Below, piece after piece: positions 10,799 to 24,600 of a stretch of 64,000 bases of DNA. A program made the translations under genes and the position numbers. Source of the DNA: Polyodon spathula (Eukaryota > Chordata > Actinopteri > Acipenseriformes > Polyodontidae); NCBI RefSeq assembly GCF_017654505.1, contig NC_054558.1:8890220-8954219 (forward strand). Reading direction: 5' to 3'. How positions within the stretch are numbered: position 1 is the first letter of the stretch; every line of letters starts with the position of its first letter. Under the pieces are notes generated by a model. It made no database searches, was not told the DNA's origin, and worked only from the letters and a program-made list of their open reading frames with translations.

Positions 10799-13700
10799 AC
10801 TGACTTTTGGATAGCTTAGGCAGTATTTAGGGTTAGCCTTATTTAATGCAGATCATGACCTGTGGGAGATAACTGATTAGATAAGCCAACAATTCCACTA
10901 GTCTACTGGAATTAGTCCAATATGTGCTGCTCCTCTTGGTGAAAGGGCTTGCATGGTGTTTCAGCCTGGTAGGACACATAGTGACAGATTCTCAAAGCTG
11001 TCTGCTAAAAAGCAGACAATAAATTTACCAAATCCTTTAATAATTCACACAGGTTTCTTGTAAGTAGTCTTAAGTAGTTTTTCTATTTGCCTTAGAATTG
11101 TATTTGCAATTCTTTCCTTCCAGAACAAAAAGCAATCTTAAATAAGCTGTGTGCAGGTGGAAGGCAGGAGGATGAAATACTTAATTATTAACTGCGGCAG
11201 CACTACAAGGTGGAGATATGAACTGCTTTATTTTTCTATTTCGATATTGACATTTATAGAAGCGGACCTCGATGTCAATTGTTGCTGTAGCTGCTTCACT
11301 GAATTGGAATGCTAAACAATGGTGTACAGAAAAGCCCAGAACAGTTAGTTAACGAGCAGCTTGATATGGGCGTGAAATACCCGGTTATCCTCAAGTTATC
11401 CTCAAGTACGGTTATAAAAAGGTGCTTCAGAGTTGCCTTTGAGTGCACCCAGTTTAAATGATTGTGTTTTGACATGCTGCAATTGGCCCCAATCCGTGGA
11501 GAGCATCTGTGCAAAACGCTTTAGACAGAGCCTTCGCTTGTGGCGCAGTGATTTGGTTGATATACCAGTAACCTTAATCCCGCCCCAGTGCCCTCAATAT
11601 TCAGAAGTCTTGTTTAATCATGAAATAACCCTTCAGCTCCTTACAGTATTAGCATAACCTTGTCCTGGTCCCTCCTCCCGCTACGCTGAACAGTTCCACT
11701 TCTTCTTAAAGCCCTGGAGAATGTGTTTGCGCACAGTGCTGGTCAACGGAGTGCAACATATTTGAACCCACTGAGAGTAAGGAAGCCAGCAGTACACAGG
11801 GCTGATAGTAAGAACTCGGTTGGCAGAGGGCACTGAAAGGGATGACTCGTACTGCCATTCTAGAGAATGACCCATAACTCCCTTGAAGGTACTTGAGCTG
11901 TTATATAAGAGTCATGTATCCCCCCGGATCAATTTAAACTCACTTTTGAAAGCTCGTCATGTCTAATCAGCACTGTCCTGACTGCCCATGGTTGCCTGCT
12001 GACAGTGTTATGGCAGGTGTGTCTGTTGTCCAGCCCTCCTCGTCCTCGACCCCACTAGCTGTCTCTGACCTGCTTTCTCAGATTAACTGCAGAGCTTCTT
12101 GGCAATTCAGTAAAAGCCTTGCAGCGCTAAAGGGCCCAGAGACAAACCAATCTCCCTTACTTATCAGATTAGGGCACAAATACACATTAATAAGCTGTAA
12201 GTAAGAATCTGATGGCAACTTCCCTAAGGCCACAATCCCAGCAAGTGGCAGAGAGCCGATTGGATTCACACCTCAGGGTGGAGATGTTGAATTGGGATCC
12301 TCAGCTGACCTCCCAGGGCTTCTAATTTCTTTGGAAGTGAGGTTGCTTAAGATGAAAGATTGACACACTTACCTGCCAAAAAGGGTAGGTGCTGTCTAAT
12401 CACAGCAGTGCAATCTGAACCTGAGCAAAAACAGAACTCCAGCGGCGCTAAGAAAAGACTGAGAAAGGTGCTCCTATCGGAACCTCTTGTAAGGCAATGA
12501 CCTTGGATTCCAGCCTTGTCAGCTCTCACACAAAGCATACTTGGGTGGGTGACCTCTAGGGAAGAGCAGGGCTTAGTCTGAGCTCAAGATCAGAGCCAAT
12601 GTGGAGGCTTCATAGTGCAGGAGGTGCCTTGCTTTGTAATAGACTGGGTCCGGCATACTCTGGACATGAAAGACTCCAATGACCCTCTTTCGTAGAGGCA
12701 ATTTTAATGATCTAAACAGTGATAAATCTTAATTCTTCAACATTATTGTCACTCGTGATCCTCCCCAGGACTGAGTTACATGTATTAACTATACAGCATA
12801 CAATACAGTTACAGTACAGTGAGGTCTGTGAAAAGAATCAAGCTGCACTTGTTCCTTTAATTCACTCTGTAGCGTGCGGCACTGCTAGCAGGGCAGCGAT
12901 ACAGTGCTGTGACCTCACAGAACCGGGTAAACTGTGTTTACAGCTGAACCCAGAGAACCCCCAGCATGTTGGGGACCTGGAAGCAACACTCTTAATCTTA
13001 AAGTGCTGCAGGTGGACAGTTTAACAGAGAACATCCTAAACTTAGTGTTGTATGGTTTTGAATAGAAGGTCAGAGCAGGATTGAGTGTATTTTTTTTTTT
13101 GGTTTTCTTTATTGAGCAGTGCAGGTAGATGGGAACCCAGAGCCCCCTCACCTGACAAGAAGCATCAACATGTCTGTGAATAACAAGCCTCCTAATCCTG
13201 TACACGCGGTGCGTCGTGAAGGTGTTTTATTTGATCCTCTAGTGAGATTTGGGTGCTCCTGCCCTGCATCACTGTGACTTGGAGCGACAGCCTGCAGATG
13301 ATCTGAGGGATGAGATTGCAGCAGGTTTAGAGGCGCAGGTGTGGGGTTTGTCACTTCAGAGCAGGAGAGGTGCACAGACACAAGGATCAGCGGCGGTTTT
13401 AGGGCAAAGAATATTTAAAAGGCTGATTTGCTGCGTTTGTTTGGCAGACATAAAGTGGAACTAACTGCGTTGAAAAAGCAAATCTACCAGCTGTTTAAAA
13501 AACAAAAAAGCATATTATTATTGGTCCAGTAGACAACTGTTTTTTTATTAGGGTTTCAAGTTTTTAATGTTATAAAACAAACTGCAATTAACTCAGAGTT
13601 GTGTCTGACAAAGGGCTGATATCACTCAGCATATGGCTGTATGCACACTGCCATCTGCATAGCCTTTAATTGGATTGGGGCAGGTTCTAGTCTGTTTTAC

Positions 13701-14555
13701 TGTAATTAACAGCCAAGTCTCTCCCGCACTGGGAAAGAAGATTGTGCAGTGAAACACCAGGCTGAGCCAGCCCGGAGGGATTAAGGAAGGAAGGAAGGTG
13801 ACACTGGAAAGGGGCGGCAGTGATGGAATCATACCTGGAATTGAGGGCAAGATCAGGGATTACAGCTCAGATTTGATCACTTACAAGCATTTGCCCAGAT
13901 TAAGTGGGTCAGCACAGTATGACATCAGAATGGTTTACTGAAATAGTGGTTATGGACAAATATGAATAGTAAAGAACAGTATATGTACAGTAAAGTTTAT
14001 TATGTTTGCAGAAGAATGCACAGTGCTTTTCAAACCAGTGCCTGCACAACATTTGATACCTGTAGTTTTATACCTTTACTGTGCAATGCATTTAAATCTT
14101 ATATATGGGCTTTACTTTTACTTTTTTGTCAGTGCTTTGTGTGGCTTACATGTTTGTTTGAATCCCTTTCCTCTGTTTCTGGTGCTGCCCAGGTCCCTGT
14201 GCCCACAGTCCCTCCTCTCTCTGATGCAGGCTAAGCATCAGTAAGCATCTGTACCATGTAAAAACCTTGCACTTAAGATGATTGTACTTTTATGACCATA
14301 ATCCCAGCAACGTTTATTGAACTTTTATTGAACCTGTGTTGCTCCACTGAAACAAGTAGATGCACTAGTCCGTCAATCAGCCCCAGCACCTCCACTGAAA
14401 GTATTCCATCTGTCCTGCCTGCTTTTCATGCCTGTGGTGTGCACCTGTAATCCTGTGTAAATCCGCTCTGATCGCCTTTAGTCTGGATAGGATGTCAGGC
14501 CGCTAATAGGATCGCTTGCTTTGATCCCGAGCCCACAGATTGCTGCAGACACCCC

Positions 14556-14557
<2 letters not shown>

Positions 14558-14604
<47 letters not shown>
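14558..14604 (+). repeat. Poly(C)47 homopolymer
   Basis: An uninterrupted run of 47 C in the RH2-OARD1 intergenic region. It produces spurious polyproline and polyglycine ORFs on the two strands. Confidence 0.97.
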
Positions 14605-14606
<2 letters not shown>

Positions 14607-16134
14607 ACAGGAAGCACCTTCTCTGTGTAAAGGTGTCTGGAGCCCCGAGCTGGACAGCTTCACAGTTCCTCTCAGACTGAAACTTATTAAGGACAGGCAA
14701 CACAACCAGCTGCTGAACCCCAACATAGCTTTATCAGCAGGCAAGGAGACTAAGAGCACCTGTACAGTCCAGCATGGACTAGAATGATAGACAGACTGCA
14801 CGGAACACTCAGCAGGCAGCTCCACCTGTTGGGGGTTACTTGTATAACATCTGGATGGGCATTAGGCAGGACAATGGTCCGTTCCCCAAAACCAATCCTG
14901 GTTGTTACACACATAGATATAATTTACACAGGGTACAAGTCCCCCTCACTTTATCAACCACAGGAAATGTCCCTCTCACATTGCATAGTACTAAAACTGT
15001 CTCAATAACGTATTTGTAAAAACACTGGTGAGTATAACACAGTCTCCACTAGGACTCAGTGGAAACGCCAGCCAACTGAGGCAGTGTTGGCAGACAATGT
15101 ATTATGGGAGAAAAAGCACAGCCCGGTGTAGGGCCAGAGAGTGGTATACGTCGTCAGAATGTGGTACGGATACCAAAACTTGACCCCTGCATCAGAAAAT
15201 GGTACACTGTCAATGCTGGGATTGACTACTGTAGAAATCACTACGAACAAGATAAACTGTAGTATTTCTAGTCGTATTTCTTTACAATTTTAGATAACCC
15301 AATATGTTGCTCACCAGTTAAAGTCACATAAATGTTCTGAATTGTGAAAAAAAATGATATTAAAAAGAACTTTAAAGGCCAAACCCAGTACGCAGACGGG
15401 CGTGTCCTTGTTTTCTGAGCTGAAATCATTTGTGAATGTCTGAACAAGCGCAGTACATGGTGTACCACTTTTTAACACGCAGTGCAAAATAACAAGACAC
15501 CAGCAGTAGAGAACCGTTTCTACAAGTTTATTTTTTTTCATTGCGAAATGTCTCAGTCGGGATACCATTTTTGTTAACTAATGCATAATCTGTTGACATG
15601 TAAATTGAATGCAATATTCCTCTATTGGGTACATGGTGTTACTGAATACAACTGGTTGATTTAATACAGGACGAAGCGTCCCCTTTAAGAGAGCGAATCG
15701 AAAGTGTGTGTGAGGGTTTGTTTACCGTTCACGTGATTTATACACGCGTAAGGGAGAACCTGACCGTGGAATAAAAGTACGGTATCGTGTCGATACTTTA
15801 ATGCCTGAACATCGTTTAAAAAGGTAAGCAACAACACTTTGTATCACACTCAAAATGGTTACACTGCGAAAGCGCTTTGTGTCCCTGGATTCAAGTTTAA
15901 ATTGGAAACATAAGGATTTGGTTTCAGACGTTATGGAGTCAAGCACACGCTGCAACATCGACTAAACTTTAATATCAGCAGAATTGCAAATAAAATATCA
16001 GCTAGTGTCTCCTGACAGGGTGCACAGTGCGCTAACGCCTCACCTGGGTACGAATAACATAACAGTTTGGTAGTGCCACCTTAAATATACCATACTATAA
16101 TAATAATAATATGTTCATTTTGTAAACATCATCT

Positions 16135-16138
<4 letters not shown>

Positions 16139-16190
<52 letters not shown>
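16139..16190 (+). repeat. (TA)n microsatellite
   Basis: About 26 TA units, starting roughly 290 bp upstream of the OARD1 start codon. Confidence 0.95.
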
Positions 16191-16195
<5 letters not shown>

Positions 16196-16426
16196 GTATT
16201 TATTATTATTTATTTTTTTTAATGTAGCTTTTGTTAACACTGTCGATATTAAGTAGTGTTGCACTGTAAACGTCTGCCAGTGCAACCCAGTTTGGCTAGT
16301 TAGGTTCCGGGTAGCAGCAACGTGGCACAATGCCCGAATGATTATGTATCCTGAATTTATTAAAGCGTCTATAGTGTTTGTTTAATGACTCTTATTTGTT
16401 TAAGTAACTGAGGCAAGTAACCCAAA

Positions 16427-18177
16427 ATGGAAAGTGCAGAAACAAAGGAGGAAGTCACGGAAACGACGTCTCCAGTGACAGAACACACTGTAACTGTAAG
16501 TAAAGATGCAGTGTAATTTAGTGTATCATTTTACATGATTGTATTGGAGGCAGGTTAGTTAATTATCCATTTATTGCTATATATTACTCATTATTTTCCA
16601 CATACTGTTTTAAAAGCTGATGTCTTTAAATGTAAACAAGTAAACAGCTCCCTAAAAACACACATTTAACAACGCTGTGTTGTTTTTGTTATATTTCTTC
16701 ACCAGATCCAGCATGTGAAGGGAGACCTGTTCTCCTGTCCGCAGAGCGAGTCTCTGGCTCAGTGCATCAGCGAGGACTGCCGCATGGGGGCTGGGATAGC
16801 CGTGCTCTTCAAGAGGAAATTCGGGGGCGTCCAGGAGCTGCTGGGACAGAGTAAGTGAGCTCTCGTCTCCTGATTGGAGGAGAGTGGCCAAAGAGTATGG
16901 TACTTGGATATTATACTGTGTGGGGTACAGCTATATCAGAACAAGCTGCCCTGTTTCATCCAAGTTCATGATATCGTTGTAGCTAGCACGGGGAATAGAG
17001 TAGCAGTATTCCGGGTTTACCCTGCGCCTTCGTTGTAATGCACCTGTCAATGCAAAGTCTTAGCTGAGCAATTATTTATACCAAGGTCTCAGTGTTTGTT
17101 TTATTCCTGTCCCACAGAGAAGCAGCCTGGTGAGTGCGCAGTGCTCAGAAGAGGAAAGCGCTTTGTTTACTATCTGGTAAGAGTGGACCATCGACCATCT
17201 TTTGCAGTGCTTTAATTGTGTATGTATGTATGTATGGACCCCACTGTAATATGGCATGTCTGAAAGGTTTTCAGGACTGTAAAACACAGGCAGTGTTTAA
17301 GTTGCTCGTGTATGGGCTGCACTGTACTTTAAAACACTGACGCTCTTTAATTAGCTGTTCAAAGTGGTTCTTTCTCGCTCCTGCTACAGATCACAAAGAA
17401 GAAAGCTCACCAGAAACCGACTTACGAGAGCCTGCGAAAGAGCTTGGAAGCCATGAGGGAGCACTGTGTCAGCAATGAAGTCAGAAAACTGTCAATGCCC
17501 AGGTAGGGTATGGGACGAGGACCACAAGATGTCATTCCTATATTGATAGAGTTCCAACACCTTTGTTATTTGTTACATCATAGAATGGCAACACCAGTGA
17601 GAAAGACTTCTAGGCCAAACGTTTGTCATTGAATTTGTTAAGTATTTTTAATGTATAGGAGGCTGTGTGGTCCAGTGGTTAAAGGTGCTTGTAACCTGGA
17701 GGTCCCGCTTCAAATCCTGGCTCACTCACTGACTCACTGTGTGACCCTGAGCAAGTCACTTAACCTCCCTGTGCTCCGTGTTTTGGGTGAGACGTTGTAA
17801 GTGACTCTGCAGCTGATGTGTAGTTCACACATCCTAGTCTCTGTGAGTCACCTTGGATAAAGGCTTCTAAATAAACAAATGATAATAGTATAACCTCAAA
17901 TCATAAATTCATCAGTATTAATAAAATAACACCTTTACAGACCTTTTTTTTACCTTTTAGGGTTTTGCTTTAGTGGCAATAATCATTACCTCCACCAATC
18001 AGTGGTGAGCGAGTTCCCTGGTGCGAATGCTGCATGTTAAATGCTGAACACGTGCCTGTTTTGTTCTCTCTCAGGATTGGCTGCGGACTGGATTGTCTGG
18101 ATTGGAAAAAGGTGGCAGTGATGATAGAAGAGGTGTTCCAAAATACTGACATCCAGATCACCGTGTACTCACTCTGA
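16427..18177 (+). CDS. oard1: OARD1 (TARG1): macrodomain ADP-ribose/O-acetyl-ADP-ribose hydrolase, complete, 5 exons
   Basis: Exons are 16427-16495, 16706-16850, 17118-17176, 17390-17502 and 18075-18177, all GT-AG and in frame, encoding 162 residues (human about 152). The enzyme removes ADP-ribose from acidic residues of proteins and deacylates O-acyl-ADP-ribose. Macrodomain motifs visible are [26 protein letters not shown] (ligand loop), [14 protein letters not shown] and [13 protein letters not shown]. The catalytic pair is conserved: Lys94 in ITKKK (human K84) and Asp135 in GCGLD (human D125). The start was chosen because the ATG is followed by an exon ending exactly at a GTAAGT donor in phase 0. 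The N-terminal 23 residues are acidic, Thr/Glu-rich and about ten longer than in human. The exon after residue 71 uses the CCCACAG acceptor, which restores the KKQPGE reading frame. The gene is divergent from RH2 and convergent with APOBEC2. Confidence 0.97.
17658..17889 (+). mobile_element. tRNA-derived SINE in OARD1 intron 4
   Basis: A tRNA-like head contains an A box (TGTGGTCCAGTGGTTA) and a B box (GCTTCAAATCC). The body follows with 'gagcaagtcacttaacctcc', and the tail reads CACCTTGGATAAAGGC then AAATAAACAAAT. This head and tail type is widespread in fish; I recall close copies in sturgeon and paddlefish. It lies in the sense orientation of OARD1. Confidence 0.85.
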
Positions 18178-19011
18178 GAGGCAGCATGGGCTGAGCTGGG
18201 ACTGGGACCTCTTGTGGCTGCTTGCCCTGGCATTGAATGTGCCACCCTGGCTGCCATTGCTGTCTAATCAACTTCCCTCAGACTGCAGATTCAGCTTCTG
18301 GTTGGTTGGCATTGGCAGCCCTGGTTTATAAATCAATGCACCTTACACTAATTCTAGCAAAAGTGGGACAGTGTTGGGTTACTGTAGCAAGATAAGAGTC
18401 TGATGTGAAATATAATTCCTTTTTTTTCCCCTTTTAAAGATGAGAAAATATTGTTATGAGTTCTTTAAACAACAGACAGTATAAAACAAAACATTTTGAT
18501 GTATGTTTAAATCTCAGGTAATTTTTTTTTGTTTTATTCATCATTATGTGAGGTTGTCATGAACATGTTTGTGTTTTATGAAAGTCTAGTGTTGTTTTTT
18601 GTATATTGTAAAGCTACAGCACTTCGATGGCTCTCCGGGATCATTGCAATGAAGGAGTTCAGTGCTTATTTATGTTGTCGTTCTTGTTAATGAAGCATCA
18701 GTGATATTGTTAGTTATGATGCAGATGGCTATGGTGTCATGTCTGTATTGCAGGGATGAGAGTTCATCACAGTACAGAGGATATGTGCCTGCATGTCTGA
18801 ACTGATAGCCATCATGCAGCTACAGTACTGCCATTCTGGGATTGCACAGTGGGCTATCTTATCTGATTATCATCACTATAGACCAAAGCGGGTTTACTGT
18901 TAAATAGAAGAGATGGAAAAAATATAAATATAAGGGAAAGGGTCATTTAAGCTGTTTATTCTAAGATCTGTGATGCAGTGCTAAGCCACTGGGTGGCACT
19001 ATATGCTGTTA

Positions 19012-19017
19012 AATAAA
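19012..19017 (+). promoter_or_regulatory. Candidate OARD1 poly(A) signal
   Basis: AATAAA about 835 nt past the OARD1 stop. No earlier canonical AATAAA was noticed, so a 3' UTR of about 0.85 kb is plausible but unproven. Confidence 0.35.
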
Positions 19018-19556
19018 TCCATTTAAACAGACCATTGTTACAGAAGCTGGATACCAGTCAGATCTGTGTGTTAACTGAAAGTCATATTAAGAGCTGGAGT
19101 GAAAACACTCAGTAATGAAAGGGATGGGTTTTAGAAAGTAATATTCAGCTTCATTGATCAGCAAGACTGTTTGATTGGGACCCCTGTTACAGCTGATTGA
19201 TCCCAGCACTAGGGGGTAAACGCTGAGTGCTCACTCCCTTATTCTGAGGGAGAGGTTAGCAGTGATTATGCAGGGTGAGTGACAGACACACCAGGAGAGC
19301 AAGTGGCCTGGCTGCTGTTACTGACCGTCACACTAAAAATAAGCTGCCCAGCCTTCCAAAGAAAGCTCAGGACCCTAATTCCTTCTATCAGAAAAGAGCA
19401 GGTATTTAAATCCTATGCTTGTGTCTAGCAAGGGTAGCATTGGTGTCCAGGTCACTCAAATGGCCACGTGAACCAGCTCTAGCCCTGTCTTAACTCTCTG
19501 CTCATCATGACAGCCACTTGTTTGCAACACGTTAATTGTTCCAACTGTTCCAAGTC

Positions 19557-19557
<1 letters not shown>

Positions 19558-19603
<46 letters not shown>

Positions 19604-19616
19604 CCCCCCCCCCCCC
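19558..19616 (+). repeat. Poly(C) block, 43 C + T + 15 C
   Basis: Two C homopolymers separated by one T. Produces a spurious polyproline ORF. Confidence 0.97.
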
Positions 19617-20430
19617 AGATCTAGGTCTTTGCATATCTTTATACCACCACCAGTACAGGGTGGGTCATGTCTGTTTGGAAACATTTATTTTAATGAAATA
19701 ATAAAAGGCTAAAGAATATATAAACATTTAGAAAATTCTCTTTCACATAATGGCAAATGAGGCAAATGTACACAATGGGATGCGTGTGTTTGTAGAGGAC
19801 TGTACAGAAGTGTACACGTTTCTCTTTAATGTCGATGTGCAAAGAGTTCTGAGTTCTTTACCTAAACCAGTCCTGTTTTCATTGCAATGATGATATGCAT
19901 AGAGGAAGCAATAACTGCTGGACTTTAACCCATTAAGGTACAAGGGACATACGTGTACCACAAAAAAAAAAAAAAAAAAAGTCTTGTTCTTCATCCATGA
20001 CTTCAATATTCCCAATCACAATTCTTAGGTAAGCCTACGAGAAGCTGTGTCAAGTAGGGTTATCTTTAGATCAGATCAATAACCCAGGAGGTTCATTCAA
20101 TAGCTTCTCCATATGCTTTGTGAACAAGGTCCTAGAAGCAGCCTCAGCAGTTTCATGTCTTCTTTACAGCAATGTCATTTCTGATATTGACCAATACACA
20201 ACTAGTTTTAGCTACAAGTTTTACATCGGCTAGATTTTTAGGATTGAGACCTAATTTAAAAAAAAAAAAAAAAAAAAAAATTAGATATATAGAACATAAT
20301 TTTAGCTTTGTAAATCAAAGAAACTAAATGATATTGCAGCTGTCTACCTGTACAAATTACAGGATGTTAAATGTAAGTATTGTTACATTTTGAAATGTGT
20401 CAACAAATGTCAGTTTTCTTCCAGAGTTAA

Positions 20431-20614
<184 letters not shown>

Positions 20615-21687
20615 ATAAAAAACTACAAAGCGGTATGTAATTCAATGTGTTAATGTAACATTATTCAGCAGGTTTCATTTGACTTTATGAAGCAAATTGA
20701 GTTAATTGTATAGGATGATGCAAAGCTTTTGGCCATAGCTGTACACTGTACCACAATCATGTACAGGTTTATCAGAAGGTATGATTCTTTGGCCTCATGT
20801 CCTGTTCTCTTCATAGTTAATCTGCCTGTGCGCTCAGCTTCACAAGTAATGAGATTTTGTTTCCCCATTAGTGTGTTTACATTTCCACAAAGGGACCCTA
20901 ACACTATAAGCCTGCTGTTTACTTTATTCTGGAAGCCGAAGCGTTCGACTCCTGTCTCCCCTGCAGCAGTGGGAGGTTATACATGTCATCCTCTGTTCTG
21001 TTAGAGTTCAGGAAACAAAGACAAAAAAAAGAGGATAGCATTGATTATGCTGATGACATGTACAGAAAATACATACAAATATCGGTCATGTTAGTTTACA
21101 CACTGGGTGCATCTGAATACTAGAAGGAAAATCTGCACTTAGTTGCACGTCATTCTTCAAAAGGGAATAAGAACATGAGTACATTGTTGGCCAAGCTCGT
21201 GGATGAGCCAGTGGAGGTCTGAACAGAAGTCCACAGTTGTAGGACGCTGTGTAACGGGTGTCACTGTTGAGCAATGCTCTCTTTTGGAGAGGGGGATTGG
21301 GCGCGTCAAAGGGGAACGTCAAACACAGCGAAGCACACTGATGGATCTACTCTGATACGATATGTACTGTGTAAAAGGACCACAGTACCTACAGGAGTCA
21401 CGTTTTAACCCAGCCCCACAACAGAAAAGCGTTACTGTGATTATTAGAACAAGTGTATTTGCAGAAGGAAAGCAGGTGCCTGAAGGTGAATTTTGTGAGT
21501 GAAAGAGAAGAGGTGAGATGTCAGGCAGCCCAGACTCCTGTTACGAGGACAGTCAGCATTCCAGTACCTACAGGAAACAGGTAAAAGACAAGCAGGTTAC
21601 AGATGAGAAAGTGTTCTTTGAAGCTCTTGTACTCCAGGGACCCTGTGAAGGATCTGAGCCAGTGCATTGCTAATACTCACTCTGCTG

Positions 21688-24600
21688 TCACTGCAGTATC
21701 TCAGACAGCTTTTCTTCGTAGTACTCGTAGTTCTCCTGCGCGTCCACCCAGGGAGTGAACGTCTGTCCCTCGGGCTCCACGTAGGTATCCCAGATGTAGA
21801 CGAAGTCAGCCGGCTTCATGATCTTCAGCTTGCAGCCGGCAGTTCTCAGCTGCCTCAGGCCTTCTTGGATCTCCGGCTCCTCCCACATAAAGAGGCGCGC
21901 CACCAGGATGGTGAGCCGCAGGCCCTTGCGGCTGCGCAGCACCTCCGCGATCTTGGCAGCGCAGGCCATGCAGGGGCTGGAGGACACGTACCAGGTGACA
22001 TGGTAGCTCAGCTCAGGGTTGCACTCAGGCAGGAGGAGGGTGAAGAAGGCCTCCTCCGCGTGCGGCGCAGTGATGTGCTCGTCCTCCAGGTAACCCCGCA
22101 AGGTCTCCACGTCTCCGCCACCCTGGATATCCACCGAGTAGCACAGGAACGTTTTGTTGCGGCCGGAGGAGTACTCCACGTTTCTGAACTGGAATTTGAA
22201 AAAAAAGGACGAGATGCGATCCCTAAAATAAAAAAAGTATTAGGTATCAGGAAAACATAAAAATATAATACAGTGTATACAATACGGGGGGGCGGGGCAA
22301 AGCTGGCCCTTCCCCTGGTCTTCATTCCAACACTGTTCTGAAATTGTTTACTTGAACCAACGAAACCATCCAGACCCTGAAGTGGTTCATTATACAGTTG
22401 TACTTGAAGTGGAATGGACCTCCAGGACTGTGATTGCCCTAAGCGATACTCCAAATCTACCGAATGATGTTCAAAACTTGAATACTGTGGAGGAGTTTTA
22501 TTATTTTTGTATTCAGTGCTAAATACTTCTGCCGCTTGGAGGACAACTTTTATTTAGCAAAATCTAATAAATGGGAATTCCTCTGCTGCTCCTCCTTCAT
22601 TCCCTGTGCCAATGTCAGAATACCAACCATGGTAACTCCAGTCTAGATTTGACACACTGTGCTTGATATTCCAACCATTTACATTGCGCTCTCTGACTTA
22701 AGCATGTCCAGACAGCATCACATTGTCTGTGCATTCCCTTGGGGCTGTCCTCACTTGGACTCTCCTGTCCAGGCTCCTCTGCTGAACCCCAGTGCTGCAC
22801 TGTGCTCCCAGGGGAATGCAGCCACCTGCTTTATTCCTACATTCCTCGCGATTAAAAAAAACTGCTAGTGGATAGATCATGGGGCTGCGACAATTAAAGA
22901 CCAGCACACGCATGTAAAAGTATAGCCAAGCTGAGGCACAGTAGGGTCATTCTACAATTCATTGTCATTTTCTCTGGATTGATGTATCGTTCCGAGAAAA
23001 AGTGCTGAGATCTTGAGCAGGTGCATTAACATACGAGACAGTTCTCCAATCTGCAATGGTTAGGGCCAGGTAGAAGCCCTCCCCATGCAATGGCTGGGTT
23101 CTTGCAGTGTCTAAAGCTCCACCTATTTCTGGTCGCTGTGTGGAATCTCCTTTGCAAGGGCAGTCTGTGTGCAGAGAGCAGGACTTTGCAGAGATTCTAT
23201 TATTAGAGAATGGCTACATGAAAGGGATGTTCCAGAAGGAGTCATTAAAATAGACTAAGGGATCTAATTTAACCTCAGAAACATCCCCATCGGAATGTAG
23301 TGGAGGGGGCTGAACATACTTGTGGAATGCTTACCTTTTACATGTATTTAGAGAACCTCTTATCCATTGGTGATAAAACTTGTTTTTACAGCTTTCAGAA
23401 TGGGGTGATATAGAGAGGAATCTGGCTGTAGGGGATCTATTTAGTTCATAGGGGATCTTAGTTCATAACTGGCACCAACTGTGTATTTAAAGTTGTGGTG
23501 GGGGGCTTGTGTTACTGACATACTTATCAGGGTTGAAATAAAGGTCCATCACTGCAATACAATCCACCAGTGATGTGAACACGGGAACTGTTTTGCGCCA
23601 GACTAGCAACCGCATGTTCAGTAAACAACAAGCAAGCAACGAGAGGGTAACCACTTTATAAGAGATCTGTACTTCATGAACACAAACCTGCATCTGATCA
23701 ACTCTACAGCCCAAAAGTAAATGACAGCAGCTCATCAGCTTTAAAAACTTGGCTGATCATAATCTAAACAAGACCTGGAGCCGTCACGCTTGCCCACGTT
23801 AGACTATGCAGACTATGGGCAGGCAAGGCCAGCGTTCACTGCGATGGATGCATCCAATTCCAGCTGTTAAAAAGGACTCTGCAACAACAGATTTCCACAG
23901 CTACATTAAAAACAAACGATTGAGCTCGGTTCGGAATTACTGTTAATATTTCTGAGAAACGTGCTCAGGAATTGCATACGCCTGTTTAAAAACATTAAAC
24001 TGCTAGACCAGTGGGCTATTCTAGTAAGGGACAGCTATTTAAAAACATAAAAGGGTGGGACAACCCACTTACAGTGACGCTTGAAGTATTGAGCTTTGTC
24101 AGCATAAAATGCCCCAGTTCCTGTCATTCTTTCTGCTATGAGTAATATGATTGTTCCAATAGCTACACATGCATAATCTGTTTGACCCGGACTTCCTCTC
24201 CTGTCCAGAACAGTGTTAATGCCATTGGGATCCCATGATGATACCAGTGCGTAACGCAGACCCTAGCCACAGGCAAGCTGACCACAGCATTACCAGCAAA
24301 TCTGACACAAGAGTATTACTAAGTGGTCATGATACAGAAATACACTGGAGTGGATCTGATACCATGGTGCTGCTGAAGATCAATAGATAACCAGTCTAAT
24401 GGGTGCATACCATTCTAATGTCATAATACGAGGTTGCCTTGCAACCTACATTTCTCCTTTGTACAAAACCACTGCATTATTAGTATTATCAATGTCACTT
24501 CATAGATAATATACATGATCAGCTCCCTTACAGTCCTTCTAAAGAACTTTTTTTACATGTGTTAAAAATCCTGGGGTGCCGTTTCTGCTACCATGTAAGG

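Larger units (their letters stand above)
8840..16426. other. Intergenic between divergent RH2 and OARD1
   Basis: About 7.6 kb separates the two start codons, with no coding exon recognised. It contains the RH2 promoter (9067-9170), a repeated TATTCATAA motif (about 9391-9620), a 36-bp minisatellite (10381-10798), a poly(C) run (14558-14604) and a (TA)n tract (16139-16190). The OARD1 promoter and any noncoding first exon should lie near the right end but were not identified. Confidence 0.6.

Noticed and set aside
12490..12660. 5S-rRNA-like stretch (ACTTGGGTGGGTGACC near 12540)
   Set aside because: Only a box-C-like match, with no complete 5S structure. It could be a decayed SINE3-type element, but not enough is visible to call it.
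14521..14787. Polyproline and polyglycine ORFs around poly(C), also at 19507-19701
   Set aside because: Homopolymer artefacts.
21667..22260. 197-residue plus-strand ORF
   Set aside because: Antisense shadow of APOBEC2 exon 2; the GC-rich codon pattern of the real gene keeps the opposite frame open.
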